A stretch of DNA of 15,269 bases from Spirochaetia bacterium. GTDB lineage: Bacteria; Spirochaetota; Spirochaetia; Treponematales; Treponemataceae. Below, piece after piece: positions 7,049 to 14,186 of the stretch. The stretch is from contig CAAGIZ010000217.1 of NCBI GenBank assembly GCA_900770075.1, positions 1-15,269 on the forward strand, given 5' to 3'. Made by a program: the position numbers and the translations under genes. How positions within the stretch are numbered: position 1 is the stretch's first letter; the number at the start of each line of letters is the position of its first letter. A model generated the notes under the pieces. That model saw nothing but the letters and a program-made list of their open reading frames with translations, was not told where the DNA came from and ran no database searches.

Positions 7049-8235
7049 TTAAGCTTTGACAGGGAGTTCCTTGCCGCACTTTTTATATCTTCAGGATAAT
7101 TTAAATAGGTAACATAGAGAAGATTGTCAAAAGCAGTCTTGTCTCCCAACTCTCCCAGCGAATTGATTACGGCCAGAACCACATTCCGGGCAGAAACAAC
7201 GTTCTTTTCTGTGTCTGCATTGATTTCTGCAAGATAAGCTGAAAGGGTCTGGGCAGCATTCTGAGCTGCAAGAGAGGCAACATCCTCTATCACCTGTATG
7301 AACTGGTCATCGTTCAGATAACTTTTCTGGTATTCATCCCTGGCAATGTCAAAAAAACGCACAGAAAGCGCAGCACCTCTTGTCCATTTTGCCCGGGCAA
7401 CCGCATTCAAAAGCCTTAGCTGAATTGAGGCAAGTTTTTCTCCTTCAGCAGAAGAAATGCCGGCACCATAACCTTTCGACTCATCCTCCATATAATGAAT
7501 TGTCGCTAAAAGTGCATTTTCGGCAATTTCTGCCTTAAAATCCGGCGAAACTTTTGAAGAATTGTCTATGAGTTCAAAAAAATATCCAATTTCTCCAAAG
7601 GTAATTGAAGAAATCAGCTTTATGGACTCAGTTATATTGGAAGAAGCCAGGGAAACAAGTGCATCCTCTACCTCAGAAGAAAAATCAGGGCAGGTATTTT
7701 TTTTCCATAAATCGTATACAAGAATAAAAGATTCTCCGTTTCCAAAATCACCGAGAAATTCAACCGTCTTTTTTGTCACCGGCGAATTGTTGAAATTTTC
7801 CCCCGGTTCTTTCAGGCAGGAGTTCATCATATTCAGGACTTTTGAAAATGATTTTGAGTTTGAAAGGCTTTCAAAACGGTCAATGATTGAAATCCGGACG
7901 GTTTCATCACCGAAAATTTCAAAAAGCCTGACCATTTTTTCCGTAACGGCAGGGAATTTTTTTTCCAGAGCGGCTCCGTCCTTTGGAAGGTTTAACAGAG
8001 AAGCAACGGCAAGAGCAGAAAAATCCCTGTCATCTCCCGCAATAGAAGAATTTTCAAGGATAAAATCAATTCCCCTTATGGAAAGTTGAAGACCTTCCTG
8101 TTCGGAAGCGTCCTTTACAGCCTGTGTTTTGTCCTGAATATTTCCCTTGATGAATTTTTTCTCAAGATCCGAAATTCCTGCCGCATAAAGGCTGAAAATA
8201 AAAAGCAGGATACTCAAAAATACATATTTTCTCAT
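7042..8235 (-). CDS. Exported HEAT-repeat-like helical protein, function unknown
   Basis: The 397-residue product starts with a signal peptide (about residues 1-19, MRKYVFLSILLFIFSLYAAG) without a lipobox cysteine, so it is probably periplasmic. The mature part is a series of amphipathic helices with short turns. Segments such as ALAVASLLNL, KTVEFLGDFGNGESF and VLAVINSLGELGDKTAFDNLL resemble HEAT/ARM units, which usually make protein-binding scaffolds. No catalytic motif is visible. The ATG at 8235 has AGGA upstream. It follows the PilZ gene by ten bases and overlaps the comEC-like start. The HEAT assignment rests on helix pattern rather than a strong motif. Confidence 0.8.
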   Translation of the reverse strand: MRKYVFLSILLFIFSLYAAGISDLEKKFIKGNIQDKTQAVKDASEQEGLQLSIRGIDFILENSSIAGDDRDFSALAVASLLNLPKDGAALEKKFPAVTEKMVRLFEIFGDETVRISIIDRFESLSNSKSFSKVLNMMNSCLKEPGENFNNSPVTKKTVEFLGDFGNGESFILVYDLWKKNTCPDFSSEVEDALVSLASSNITESIKLISSITFGEIGYFFELIDNSSKVSPDFKAEIAENALLATIHYMEDESKGYGAGISSAEGEKLASIQLRLLNAVARAKWTRGAALSVRFFDIARDEYQKSYLNDDQFIQVIEDVASLAAQNAAQTLSAYLAEINADTEKNVVSARNVVLAVINSLGELGDKTAFDNLLYVTYLNYPEDIKSAARNSLSKLKW

Positions 8236-8245
8236 TTTACTTTTC

Positions 8246-9451
8246 CTAAACGTCCTTTACTTCCATCTCTGCAAGCCTGGTCAGCCTGTCAGAAACTTTT
8301 TCATCTCCTGCATCCTGATTCAAGGAACCGGCTTCCGCAGGATCCGCCACCGCAGGAAGCACCCCGGCTGCCTTTTCATCTTCCGGCATTTCCGCAGAAG
8401 GTGCAGTTTCGTCCAAAGCCCTGTCGTCTTCCGTAGCAGTAAGGGCATCGAACAGGTCTTTTTTATCCTGAGGCAGGACATTGTAGACAAAACTCAATAT
8501 GGCATTCCTCATTCCGGCATCCAGATGAACGCACTCAAAATGCAGGCGGGACTGGTTTATCTCTTTATTGTATTCAACAGCCCTGACAACTCCATACATC
8601 AAAATCAATATGTCGTTTATCTTAAACTGAAGCTTTATCTGTGCGTTTATCACACCCTTTCCGCCGACACGAATCATAGCCCCGTCTTCCGAAATATCTT
8701 CCAGGACAACCTTATATCCCGGTTCAACTTCCACAAGGTTGTAATCCGTAACCGGCTGCTTTATGAAATACATTGAAGCGGCCAGATTGCACTCGCAGCG
8801 GACGGACTTTCTCTTCTGGGCACGAAGCAGGCTGTTGGTCTGCTCAATGAAAAGGGCGGCCTGACCGTTAAAAACACCTGCATTCTTAACCCGGGTGTCA
8901 AAAACATAGGAAGCATCCCCCTTTCTCCACAGATACACGCTTACAGGATGATTTATCCATTCGTCGCCGGGAACCGTTGCAATTCCGTTCTGAACCGGCA
9001 GCCGGATTATAAGCTCGTAACTGTTGTTCATGATTTCCGAGGTGAAAACTCCCCTGTGTCCCGGAAAAATAATGCGCAGCCTCTGGCCCCGGTCAAGATA
9101 TTTTGTAGATTCCAGTCCCCTCCTGTTTTCGTGGTCAAGGTTTATCTTCGTGCGGAATTTATAAAGTTTCGTAAGGAAATCCTGAATTTTTGGGGTATTT
9201 TCGATTCCCTTTCTGCGGGCTTCCGTAAGGAGAGTGGTAACAGCCCGGTTCAAGGTCGGAACGGACACAAAAAGTGCAGCAGGCTCTTCCAGCTCCGTCA
9301 TCCGGGCAAGTTTCCAGAGAATGCGGCACTCAGAAAACTTAAATCCGTTGTCATCCCCTGTGGTAAAAAATTTTATCTTGTCCGACCAGACAACCAGAAG
9401 CCTGGCCAAAAGGATGAGCACAAGGACTGTAATTATTAACGTCAAACCCAC
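8246..9451 (-). CDS. Membrane-anchored PilZ domain protein (probable c-di-GMP receptor)
   Basis: PilZ domains bind cyclic di-GMP and relay it to motility or envelope functions. The 401-residue protein has one N-terminal membrane segment (about 3-22), a helical region to about 110, and a YcgR-N-like beta domain at about 115-205. The PilZ domain spans about 212-325, with both c-di-GMP motifs intact: RKSVR (RxxxR, 214-218) and DISEDG (DxSxxG, 252-257). An acidic, alanine/glutamate-rich tail of about 65 residues closes it and looks disordered. The start is GTG at 9451, preceded by a GAGAG-like sequence; the ORF leads straight into the membrane segment, and no better start lies upstream. It is the first gene of the long minus-strand unit and has a TATAAT box 22-27 bases before the GTG. 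The output target is not visible. Confidence 0.9.
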   Translation of the reverse strand: MGLTLIITVLVLILLARLLVVWSDKIKFFTTGDDNGFKFSECRILWKLARMTELEEPAALFVSVPTLNRAVTTLLTEARRKGIENTPKIQDFLTKLYKFRTKINLDHENRRGLESTKYLDRGQRLRIIFPGHRGVFTSEIMNNSYELIIRLPVQNGIATVPGDEWINHPVSVYLWRKGDASYVFDTRVKNAGVFNGQAALFIEQTNSLLRAQKRKSVRCECNLAASMYFIKQPVTDYNLVEVEPGYKVVLEDISEDGAMIRVGGKGVINAQIKLQFKINDILILMYGVVRAVEYNKEINQSRLHFECVHLDAGMRNAILSFVYNVLPQDKKDLFDALTATEDDRALDETAPSAEMPEDEKAAGVLPAVADPAEAGSLNQDAGDEKVSDRLTRLAEMEVKDV

Positions 9452-9472
9452 TTTTTTTCACTCTCTTTTTCG

Positions 9473-9478
9473 ATTATA
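9473..9478 (-). promoter_or_regulatory. -10 box for the PilZ-led operon
   Basis: On the minus strand a perfect TATAAT lies at 9478-9473. It puts the start of transcription near 9466 and gives the PilZ gene a short leader of about 15 bases that includes the GAGAG ribosome-binding-like sequence. The -35 region is only T-rich and lies inside the first codons of the divergent CPBP gene. The box shares the palindrome ATTATAAT with the opposite promoter. Confidence 0.5.
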
Positions 9479-9480
9479 AT
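9475..9480 (+). promoter_or_regulatory. -10 box for the CPBP protease gene
   Basis: A perfect TATAAT lies at 9475-9480 on the plus strand, with a T run (9452-9458) where the -35 would be. Transcription would begin about 9486-9488, two to four bases before the ATG at 9490, so the message would be nearly leaderless. No Shine-Dalgarno is present upstream of the ATG, which fits. Confidence 0.45.
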
Positions 9481-9489
9481 CCATTTTAA

Positions 9490-10176
9490 ATGAAAAAAAT
9501 GCTTTTTGCCACAGAATTCTTCCTTGTTTCTTTGATTTTTCTCCTTCCGCCCCTTACTTTTTTTCCCGGAAAATCCACACCTGCACCACAGGAAATCAAG
9601 CTCACATTTTTCTGCCTTTCCGAAACGCTGGTCTGCGTCCTGCTTTTATTTCATCACAAAGACCTTTATCTCAAAAAATACAAATTCACGCAAAAACCCG
9701 ATGTTTTTACAAGACATTCAGCCGTTCTTCTGTCCTTCGGAATACTTATTTTTATTTCCATTATTTTTCAGATTATACTATGCCTGCTAAAAAGGCATTT
9801 TCAGGAAAACACAGGCTCCTTTTTAGACCTTGTTCCTCCGTCTTCCCCCCTGCTGTGGCTGAGTTTTTTCTCTGCCTTGCTGTGCGGTGCCTTTTGCGAA
9901 GAGTTTTTATACAGGTTTTACCTTCCTGACTTCGGCAGCGAACTGTTCCCCGTAAACCGTTTTCCTTTTTGGGAAGTCCTGTCCGTGCTTGTTTTCGGGT
10001 TCTCCCATTCCTATCTGGGAATTGCAGGAATACTTAATGCCATAAGCTGCGGCACCATACTGCGCCTGCTTTTTTTAAAGACTAAAAGTCTCGCAGCGTC
10101 GGCAGGAGTCCACTTTTTCTACAACCTTTTTACGGCATTTTCCGCAATCTTTTTTTCCAGTACCCTTCACTCCTAG
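9490..10176 (+). CDS. CPBP-family intramembrane metalloprotease (Abi/Rce1-like)
   Basis: CPBP proteins are polytopic membrane proteases or protease-like proteins; bacterial members act in bacteriocin self-immunity, prenyl-protein-like processing or unknown roles. The 228-residue product has the three expected motifs inside membrane segments: EEFLYR at 137-142 (EExxxR), FGFSH at 169-173 (FxxxH) and HFFYN at 208-212 (HxxxN). All metal-binding and catalytic residues are therefore present. Hydrophobic segments lie near 5-25, 38-55, 78-100, 120-136, 162-180 and 205-223. It is the only plus-strand gene, divergent from the PilZ operon and convergent with the DUF4340 gene 37 bases away. The ATG at 9490 has no ribosome binding site; a second ATG at 9499 has none either. 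The substrate is unknown. Confidence 0.9.
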   Translation: MKKMLFATEFFLVSLIFLLPPLTFFPGKSTPAPQEIKLTFFCLSETLVCVLLLFHHKDLYLKKYKFTQKPDVFTRHSAVLLSFGILIFISIIFQIILCLLKRHFQENTGSFLDLVPPSSPLLWLSFFSALLCGAFCEEFLYRFYLPDFGSELFPVNRFPFWEVLSVLVFGFSHSYLGIAGILNAISCGTILRLLFLKTKSLAASAGVHFFYNLFTAFSAIFFSSTLHS

Positions 10177-10213
10177 ATTTTCAAATCCCGGCAGTTTTTT
10201 TCGAGGTGCCTTT

Positions 10214-11062
10214 TTATTCACCTAAAAGCCGGTTGAGACGGTCAAAAGTCCAGCGACTCACCTCAAAAACGGCATTGCAACGGTTCTCTTCTCCACCAAC
10301 GGTCTGGGTATACAGGTAAATGATTTCTCCATCCTGCAAAAGGCTGTAAAAATCAACCTTCTGAAAAGAATCATACTGACCGAAAAGGGCAACGGATTTT
10401 TCAAAAACCGCTTCCCTGGAAACAGGCTCAAAGCCGAAAATCTGTCCGTGACGGAGGCTCAAAAGCAGGTGCAGGTCTTCAGGGGAAAGGGTCAGGTTGG
10501 AAGGATTTTTTATGGCAAAAAAGATTTCCGGCACTGACCAGAAATTCAGGTCAGTTTTCAGGAAAACAGAAAAATCGTCTTCGGTTTCGTAGCAGGCTTT
10601 TCCCCTCTCAGAAGCCACCGTAATTCTCGAAGTAAGGGCATCTGAGCTTCCAAAGTAAAGTTTTGAAAAAACATGTCCGTCAGAACCTGCAACCGTAATA
10701 ATTTGTGCACTACCTTCAACCAAACCTAGCTCACTCCGTCCGTCAATACTGTCTGAAATTTTATACATATTACGAAGTTTTATCAGGTTCTTTATTAGGT
10801 TCAGGACATTTTTTTCATCAGCAAAGGCGCAGGCTCCCCCGCTTTCACAAGTCCAGAATTTTTTTTCTTTTTGAAGGGTAAGGACTTCGGAGGGACTGCT
10901 TATTATAATTTTATGAATATTTTCGCCGTCTGCCGGATTTACAAGGGCAGATTTTACAGCCTTAACGGAATTCCCGTCTTCAGAAAAAAAAGAAAAGAGA
11001 AACAGGATAAAAGAAACAAAAGTCGTACACATCAGAATTGAATTCACTTTTTTATTTTTCAT
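10214..11062 (-). CDS. DUF4340 domain protein of the Gld-type ABC cassette
   Basis: The 282-residue product has a single N-terminal membrane segment (about 8-26) and an extracytoplasmic body. The pattern IIISSPSEVLTLQKEKKFW at about 52-70 and LGLVEGSAQIITVAGSDGH at about 112-130 followed by KLYFG matches DUF4340, a domain commonly found next to GldG-like ABC auxiliary proteins. Its role there is unknown; an accessory or substrate-binding part is an inference. The ATG at 11062 has AAGG six bases upstream and overlaps the GldFG-like gene by 11 bases. It ends the cassette, facing the CPBP gene. Confidence 0.82.
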   Translation of the reverse strand: MKNKKVNSILMCTTFVSFILFLFSFFSEDGNSVKAVKSALVNPADGENIHKIIISSPSEVLTLQKEKKFWTCESGGACAFADEKNVLNLIKNLIKLRNMYKISDSIDGRSELGLVEGSAQIITVAGSDGHVFSKLYFGSSDALTSRITVASERGKACYETEDDFSVFLKTDLNFWSVPEIFFAIKNPSNLTLSPEDLHLLLSLRHGQIFGFEPVSREAVFEKSVALFGQYDSFQKVDFYSLLQDGEIIYLYTQTVGGEENRCNAVFEVSRWTFDRLNRLLGE

Positions 11063-13283
11063 ATTTTACCTTCTGAATTTTAAAAGTCCGCCTTTTAACG
11101 GCCAGCAAAATAATGCCCGGCAGGACAGAAATCAAAGGCAGGACGGCAAAGCACACAAAAAGAACGGCATTTCTGGTTTTTATAAAAACTTCTTCATCAG
11201 AAATTTTATAAAGGGCAGAACTTGAAGCAGTCTTTCGCATCAATTCACCAAGTTTTTCTTCTCCCCGGAGTTTCAGGAGAAGACTTGCGGTATAGTCGTA
11301 ATTTCGGAAATCTCCCTGAACGGAAGAACTGGTAAACCCTGTCATAAGGGAACTCAAAAAAAACTGATCCGACACAACTCCTACTGAAAGATTTTTTTCT
11401 TCGTCCTGAAGGATTGCCGCCAGAGTCAAAACCTCATTTTTTTCTCCCTGAGCAGAGGCCGTTTTAGGAATATTGAATGGATCGAGAAGAAAGGGACTGT
11501 CAGGAATGCTGTCCAGCGGTTTTTGTTTCCAGGCAAGGGCTGTAGTCTGAAGCAGGGGTTCTGTTTTTCCGTAACAGATAAGGGGGCTTGCCCAGGCTAA
11601 AATTACGCCTTCAAAGGCTTCTTTTTGCGGCAGGACGTTTATCCAGAGAGGATAATTCACCGTCTTGTAAACAGTTTCCCCTTCATCCGAAGATGTCATT
11701 GTTAAAGGAAAATTTGCCAGATCCTCTGCTAGTGAATAATCAAAGGCAAAACCCCAGCCGTTCAGGACTTTCAGCAGGGGATTGTATTTTTTTTCGACCT
11801 TCCATTCATCTTTCAGGTTTACGGTGTAGGGAGAAGTCATCACAAGAACGGACATTCCCTTTTCTGCAGCAATTTTCACGGCTTCACAGGCAGAATCGTC
11901 AAGACAGTCTGACCCCAAAATCAAAAGCTGGCTTCTTTCCATTTCCTGAATTTCAAGTTCGGTTAAAAAATCAGGCAGTTTGTCTGCTTCAACTTCCCGG
12001 GCAAAAAATCCACGGGCATTAAGCCATGGTAAAACATAGCCGTAATCTTCATCGAGGGTATATCCGTTTCCCGCAGTGACAAAAAGATTCCGCTGGTTTC
12101 CGCTGACAAGCTGCTGAATTCTCTGGGCCAAATCATATTCCAGATTTTTTGTAGAGATGCAGAAAGGTATTATGGAAGACTTGTCCAGATACTGAAGGAG
12201 AATTGCAGAATAGACCGTAGTATATTCAACTTTGGTGGAATTTTCCGTCTTAAGCTGCCTTCCCTGAATGCCCAGCCTCTCAAGTTTTTCCGGTTCAGCT
12301 TTCTTCACGTTGAAAAAGACGTTTTTAGATGATGAAGCAAACATGCTGAGATATTCCGTCACTTCCTGAGCCTGGGGATAAAAATTTTTAAGTTCCTTAG
12401 ACTGCCAGCAGGTAATTCTCAGGGGATTTTCTAATTGACCGCACAGCTGCCTTGTCACCTCAGAAACGGAAAATTCCCGGTTTTTTGTAAAATCCAGCCG
12501 AAAATAAAGCCTGTCGCAGGAAACTGCGGAAAAAAACACCGTAAGCAGAAAAAGAACCGGAGTAACAAAGCCCGTTTTTAAGCCAGTCCGGCGGTTTTCG
12601 CCACAGACCGCAAGAAAAATAAAAAAAGCCGAGGCAAAAAAATAGAATGAAAAATCCCTGGAGTCAAAAATTCCTCTGGAAGCCGCCTCAAAATGCCAGG
12701 CAAAACTGATTTTTTGAAGGAAAACAGAAAAGTTGTCCCCTGTTTTCAAAAAAAGCGGAACAAGATGTATAAAGTTAAAGCAAAATAGAATTATTATGCT
12801 GAAAAAAAGGCTGATTATGTTTTGGGAATACCTCAGCCACGAAAACAAACAAAGAATCAGACAGACTGCGCAAAAACTGTAAAACAGCAGGGCTGCATAA
12901 CCGGTAAAAACCTGCCCCAAGTCTACCCGTCCGAAAAAATTTACGCTTACAGGAATAAAGGCAAGGAGAGCCAGCGGTATAAGGCTGACGGTAAAAGCGG
13001 CAAAAGCAAGGGTAAAAAAGCGGACTCCCCCGCTGACAGGAATGGAATCGTCATCCACAAACCGCCTGAGACAAAAACAAAGGAGCGGCAGGCCGAGTAT
13101 AAAAAAATGCGCTATTGAATTAAAAAATGCAGAAAGGGAGGCAGTGGAATTGGAAACGACGAAAAAGCGGTTTAAAAAGAAAAAAGAGAACGAAACATAG
13201 ATAACCGTCAGAACGGAACACAAATAAAAAAGGGAACTGGAAAAAAAACTGTAAAGTGAATGTCTGTAAAGTGCCCTGTTCAT
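11052..13283 (-). CDS. ABC transporter permease fused to GldG-like auxiliary domain (GldF-GldG)
   Basis: The 743-residue protein joins two parts that are separate genes in Bacteroidetes gliding operons. Residues 1-230 form an ABC-2 type permease with about six membrane segments and the GldF-like stretch HFEAASRGIFDSRD at 197-210. A membrane helix at about 238-255 then leads to a GldG/ABC-auxiliary extracytoplasmic domain, opening with the typical RLDFTKNREFSVSE at 262-275 and continuing to about 700. A last membrane helix (about 702-728) ends in a basic tail. The ATG at 13283 has AGGGG seven bases upstream. It sits 17 bases after the ATPase gene and overlaps the DUF4340 gene, forming one cassette. 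The cargo is unknown; gliding itself should not be assumed. Confidence 0.88.
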   Translation of the reverse strand: MNRALYRHSLYSFFSSSLFYLCSVLTVIYVSFSFFFLNRFFVVSNSTASLSAFFNSIAHFFILGLPLLCFCLRRFVDDDSIPVSGGVRFFTLAFAAFTVSLIPLALLAFIPVSVNFFGRVDLGQVFTGYAALLFYSFCAVCLILCLFSWLRYSQNIISLFFSIIILFCFNFIHLVPLFLKTGDNFSVFLQKISFAWHFEAASRGIFDSRDFSFYFFASAFFIFLAVCGENRRTGLKTGFVTPVLFLLTVFFSAVSCDRLYFRLDFTKNREFSVSEVTRQLCGQLENPLRITCWQSKELKNFYPQAQEVTEYLSMFASSSKNVFFNVKKAEPEKLERLGIQGRQLKTENSTKVEYTTVYSAILLQYLDKSSIIPFCISTKNLEYDLAQRIQQLVSGNQRNLFVTAGNGYTLDEDYGYVLPWLNARGFFAREVEADKLPDFLTELEIQEMERSQLLILGSDCLDDSACEAVKIAAEKGMSVLVMTSPYTVNLKDEWKVEKKYNPLLKVLNGWGFAFDYSLAEDLANFPLTMTSSDEGETVYKTVNYPLWINVLPQKEAFEGVILAWASPLICYGKTEPLLQTTALAWKQKPLDSIPDSPFLLDPFNIPKTASAQGEKNEVLTLAAILQDEEKNLSVGVVSDQFFLSSLMTGFTSSSVQGDFRNYDYTASLLLKLRGEEKLGELMRKTASSSALYKISDEEVFIKTRNAVLFVCFAVLPLISVLPGIILLAVKRRTFKIQKVKYEK

Positions 13284-13300
13284 AATTTTACCCCTTTGCC

Positions 13301-14032
13301 TTAGTATGCGCCGGATTCTTTTTCCACAAGGGAAAAAAATGCTTTTTCAAGATTTTCTGATTTCGTTTCTTTTACGATGGATTCAATGGTTCCGCTGGTC
13401 AGGACTTTTCCCCGATTTAAAATCATCACCCTTTGGCACAGGCTTTGGGCTTCCTGCATAAGGTGGGTCGAAAGTATTACGGTATGATTTTCTGCCAGTT
13501 TTTTTACTGCAGAGCGCATGTTTACGATTTGGGCAGGATCCAGGCCGGACGCAGGTTCATCAAGAACAAAAACCTCCGGCTTATATACAAAGGCCCGGGC
13601 AAAATTCAGTCTTTCCCTAAATCCTTTGGAAAGTGTCCTTATTTTCTTAAAAAAAACTTCTTCCAGAGAAAAAAGGCACACAGCCTCGTCTATGTTTTTT
13701 CTGTCCGCAGAATGAAGGTCGCAGACTTCCGCAAGATGTTCGCTTACGGTAAAATCTTCGGGAAACTTGGCATTTTCTTCCACAAACCCCGTTATATTCC
13801 GTACTTTTTCCGGCTCTAAAGCAGAGTCTATCTTTCCGTATCTTTCAGAATCGATTAAAACTTTTCCTTCGGTGGGAAAGTGTCTGGCACATACAGCCTT
13901 TAAAATCGTGGTTTTTCCCGCACCATTTGGTCCCAGAATCCCGGTGATGAGATTTTTTTCAAACCGAAAGGAAACATTTCGTGCAGCCGTAAAATCTCCG
14001 TAATTTTTAGTAAAATCTTTCAGTTCAATCAT
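13301..14032 (-). CDS. ABC transporter ATP-binding protein (GldA-like)
   Basis: This cytoplasmic ATPase powers the permease encoded next to it. The 243-residue protein carries Walker A GPNGAGKT at 34-41, the signature LSKGFRERL at 134-142, Walker B VFVLDEP at 154-160 followed by the D-loop SGLD, and the switch histidine in STH at 188-190. The SKG form of the signature and the absence of a clear Q-loop glutamine (GFVEE at 82-86) are usual for the GldA/ABC-2 exporter branch. I chose the ATG at 14032 (MIELKDFTK, a normal family start, with AGGG just upstream) rather than the TTG at 14044, which lacks a ribosome binding site. The gene is separated from rnz by 154 bases that hold an inverted-repeat element. 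Confidence 0.93.
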   Translation of the reverse strand: MIELKDFTKNYGDFTAARNVSFRFEKNLITGILGPNGAGKTTILKAVCARHFPTEGKVLIDSERYGKIDSALEPEKVRNITGFVEENAKFPEDFTVSEHLAEVCDLHSADRKNIDEAVCLFSLEEVFFKKIRTLSKGFRERLNFARAFVYKPEVFVLDEPASGLDPAQIVNMRSAVKKLAENHTVILSTHLMQEAQSLCQRVMILNRGKVLTSGTIESIVKETKSENLEKAFFSLVEKESGAY

Positions 14033-14052
14033 AGTCCCTGACAAATAAGGTT

Positions 14053-14159
14053 CAAAGTTATCGGGGCTGTCTTATAGTATCATCTGCACCGGACAGGGTG
14101 CACTGTATATAGCTGTACTTTTGAGACAGCCCCTATTCCCATAAAAAGCACAAAGTTAT
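14053..14159. repeat. 9-base direct repeat flanking the inverted-repeat element
   Basis: CAAAGTTAT occurs at 14053-14061 and again at 14151-14159, 98 bases apart, on either side of the 71-base inverted-repeat element. The left copy is one base from the element, but the right copy is 17 bases beyond it. It is therefore not a simple target-site duplication; it could mark the limits of a larger insertion or be chance in AT-rich sequence. Confidence 0.3.
14063..14133. repeat. 71-base inverted-repeat element (MITE-like or structured RNA)
   Basis: GGGGCTGTCT at 14063-14072 is perfectly complementary to AGACAGCCCC at 14124-14133. Inside, TGCACC (14085-14090) pairs with GGTGCA (14097-14102) around a six-base loop, so the element can fold as nested hairpins on either strand. 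It lies in the gap between rnz and the ABC ATPase gene and encodes nothing. GGGGCTGTCT-type ends resemble the terminal repeats of some insertion sequences, which makes a miniature non-autonomous element plausible; this comparison is from memory. It has no T run, so it is not a typical terminator. Confidence 0.6.
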
Positions 14160-14186
14160 TTTTTAAACCTTCATTTACCTCAAAAG

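Noticed and set aside
9490..10176. CPBP protease considered as part of an abortive-infection or bacteriocin-immunity system
   Set aside because: No phage, toxin, bacteriocin precursor or transport gene lies beside it; the neighbours are housekeeping and signalling genes.
10204..10223. AGGTG / CACCT inverted repeat between the convergent CPBP and DUF4340 genes, considered as a bidirectional terminator
   Set aside because: The stem is only five pairs, the T runs fall before the stem and in the loop rather than after it on either strand, and it overlaps the DUF4340 stop codon.
14032..14044. TTG start at 14044 for the ABC ATPase
   Set aside because: No ribosome binding site, and the ATG at 14032 gives the standard start of the family.
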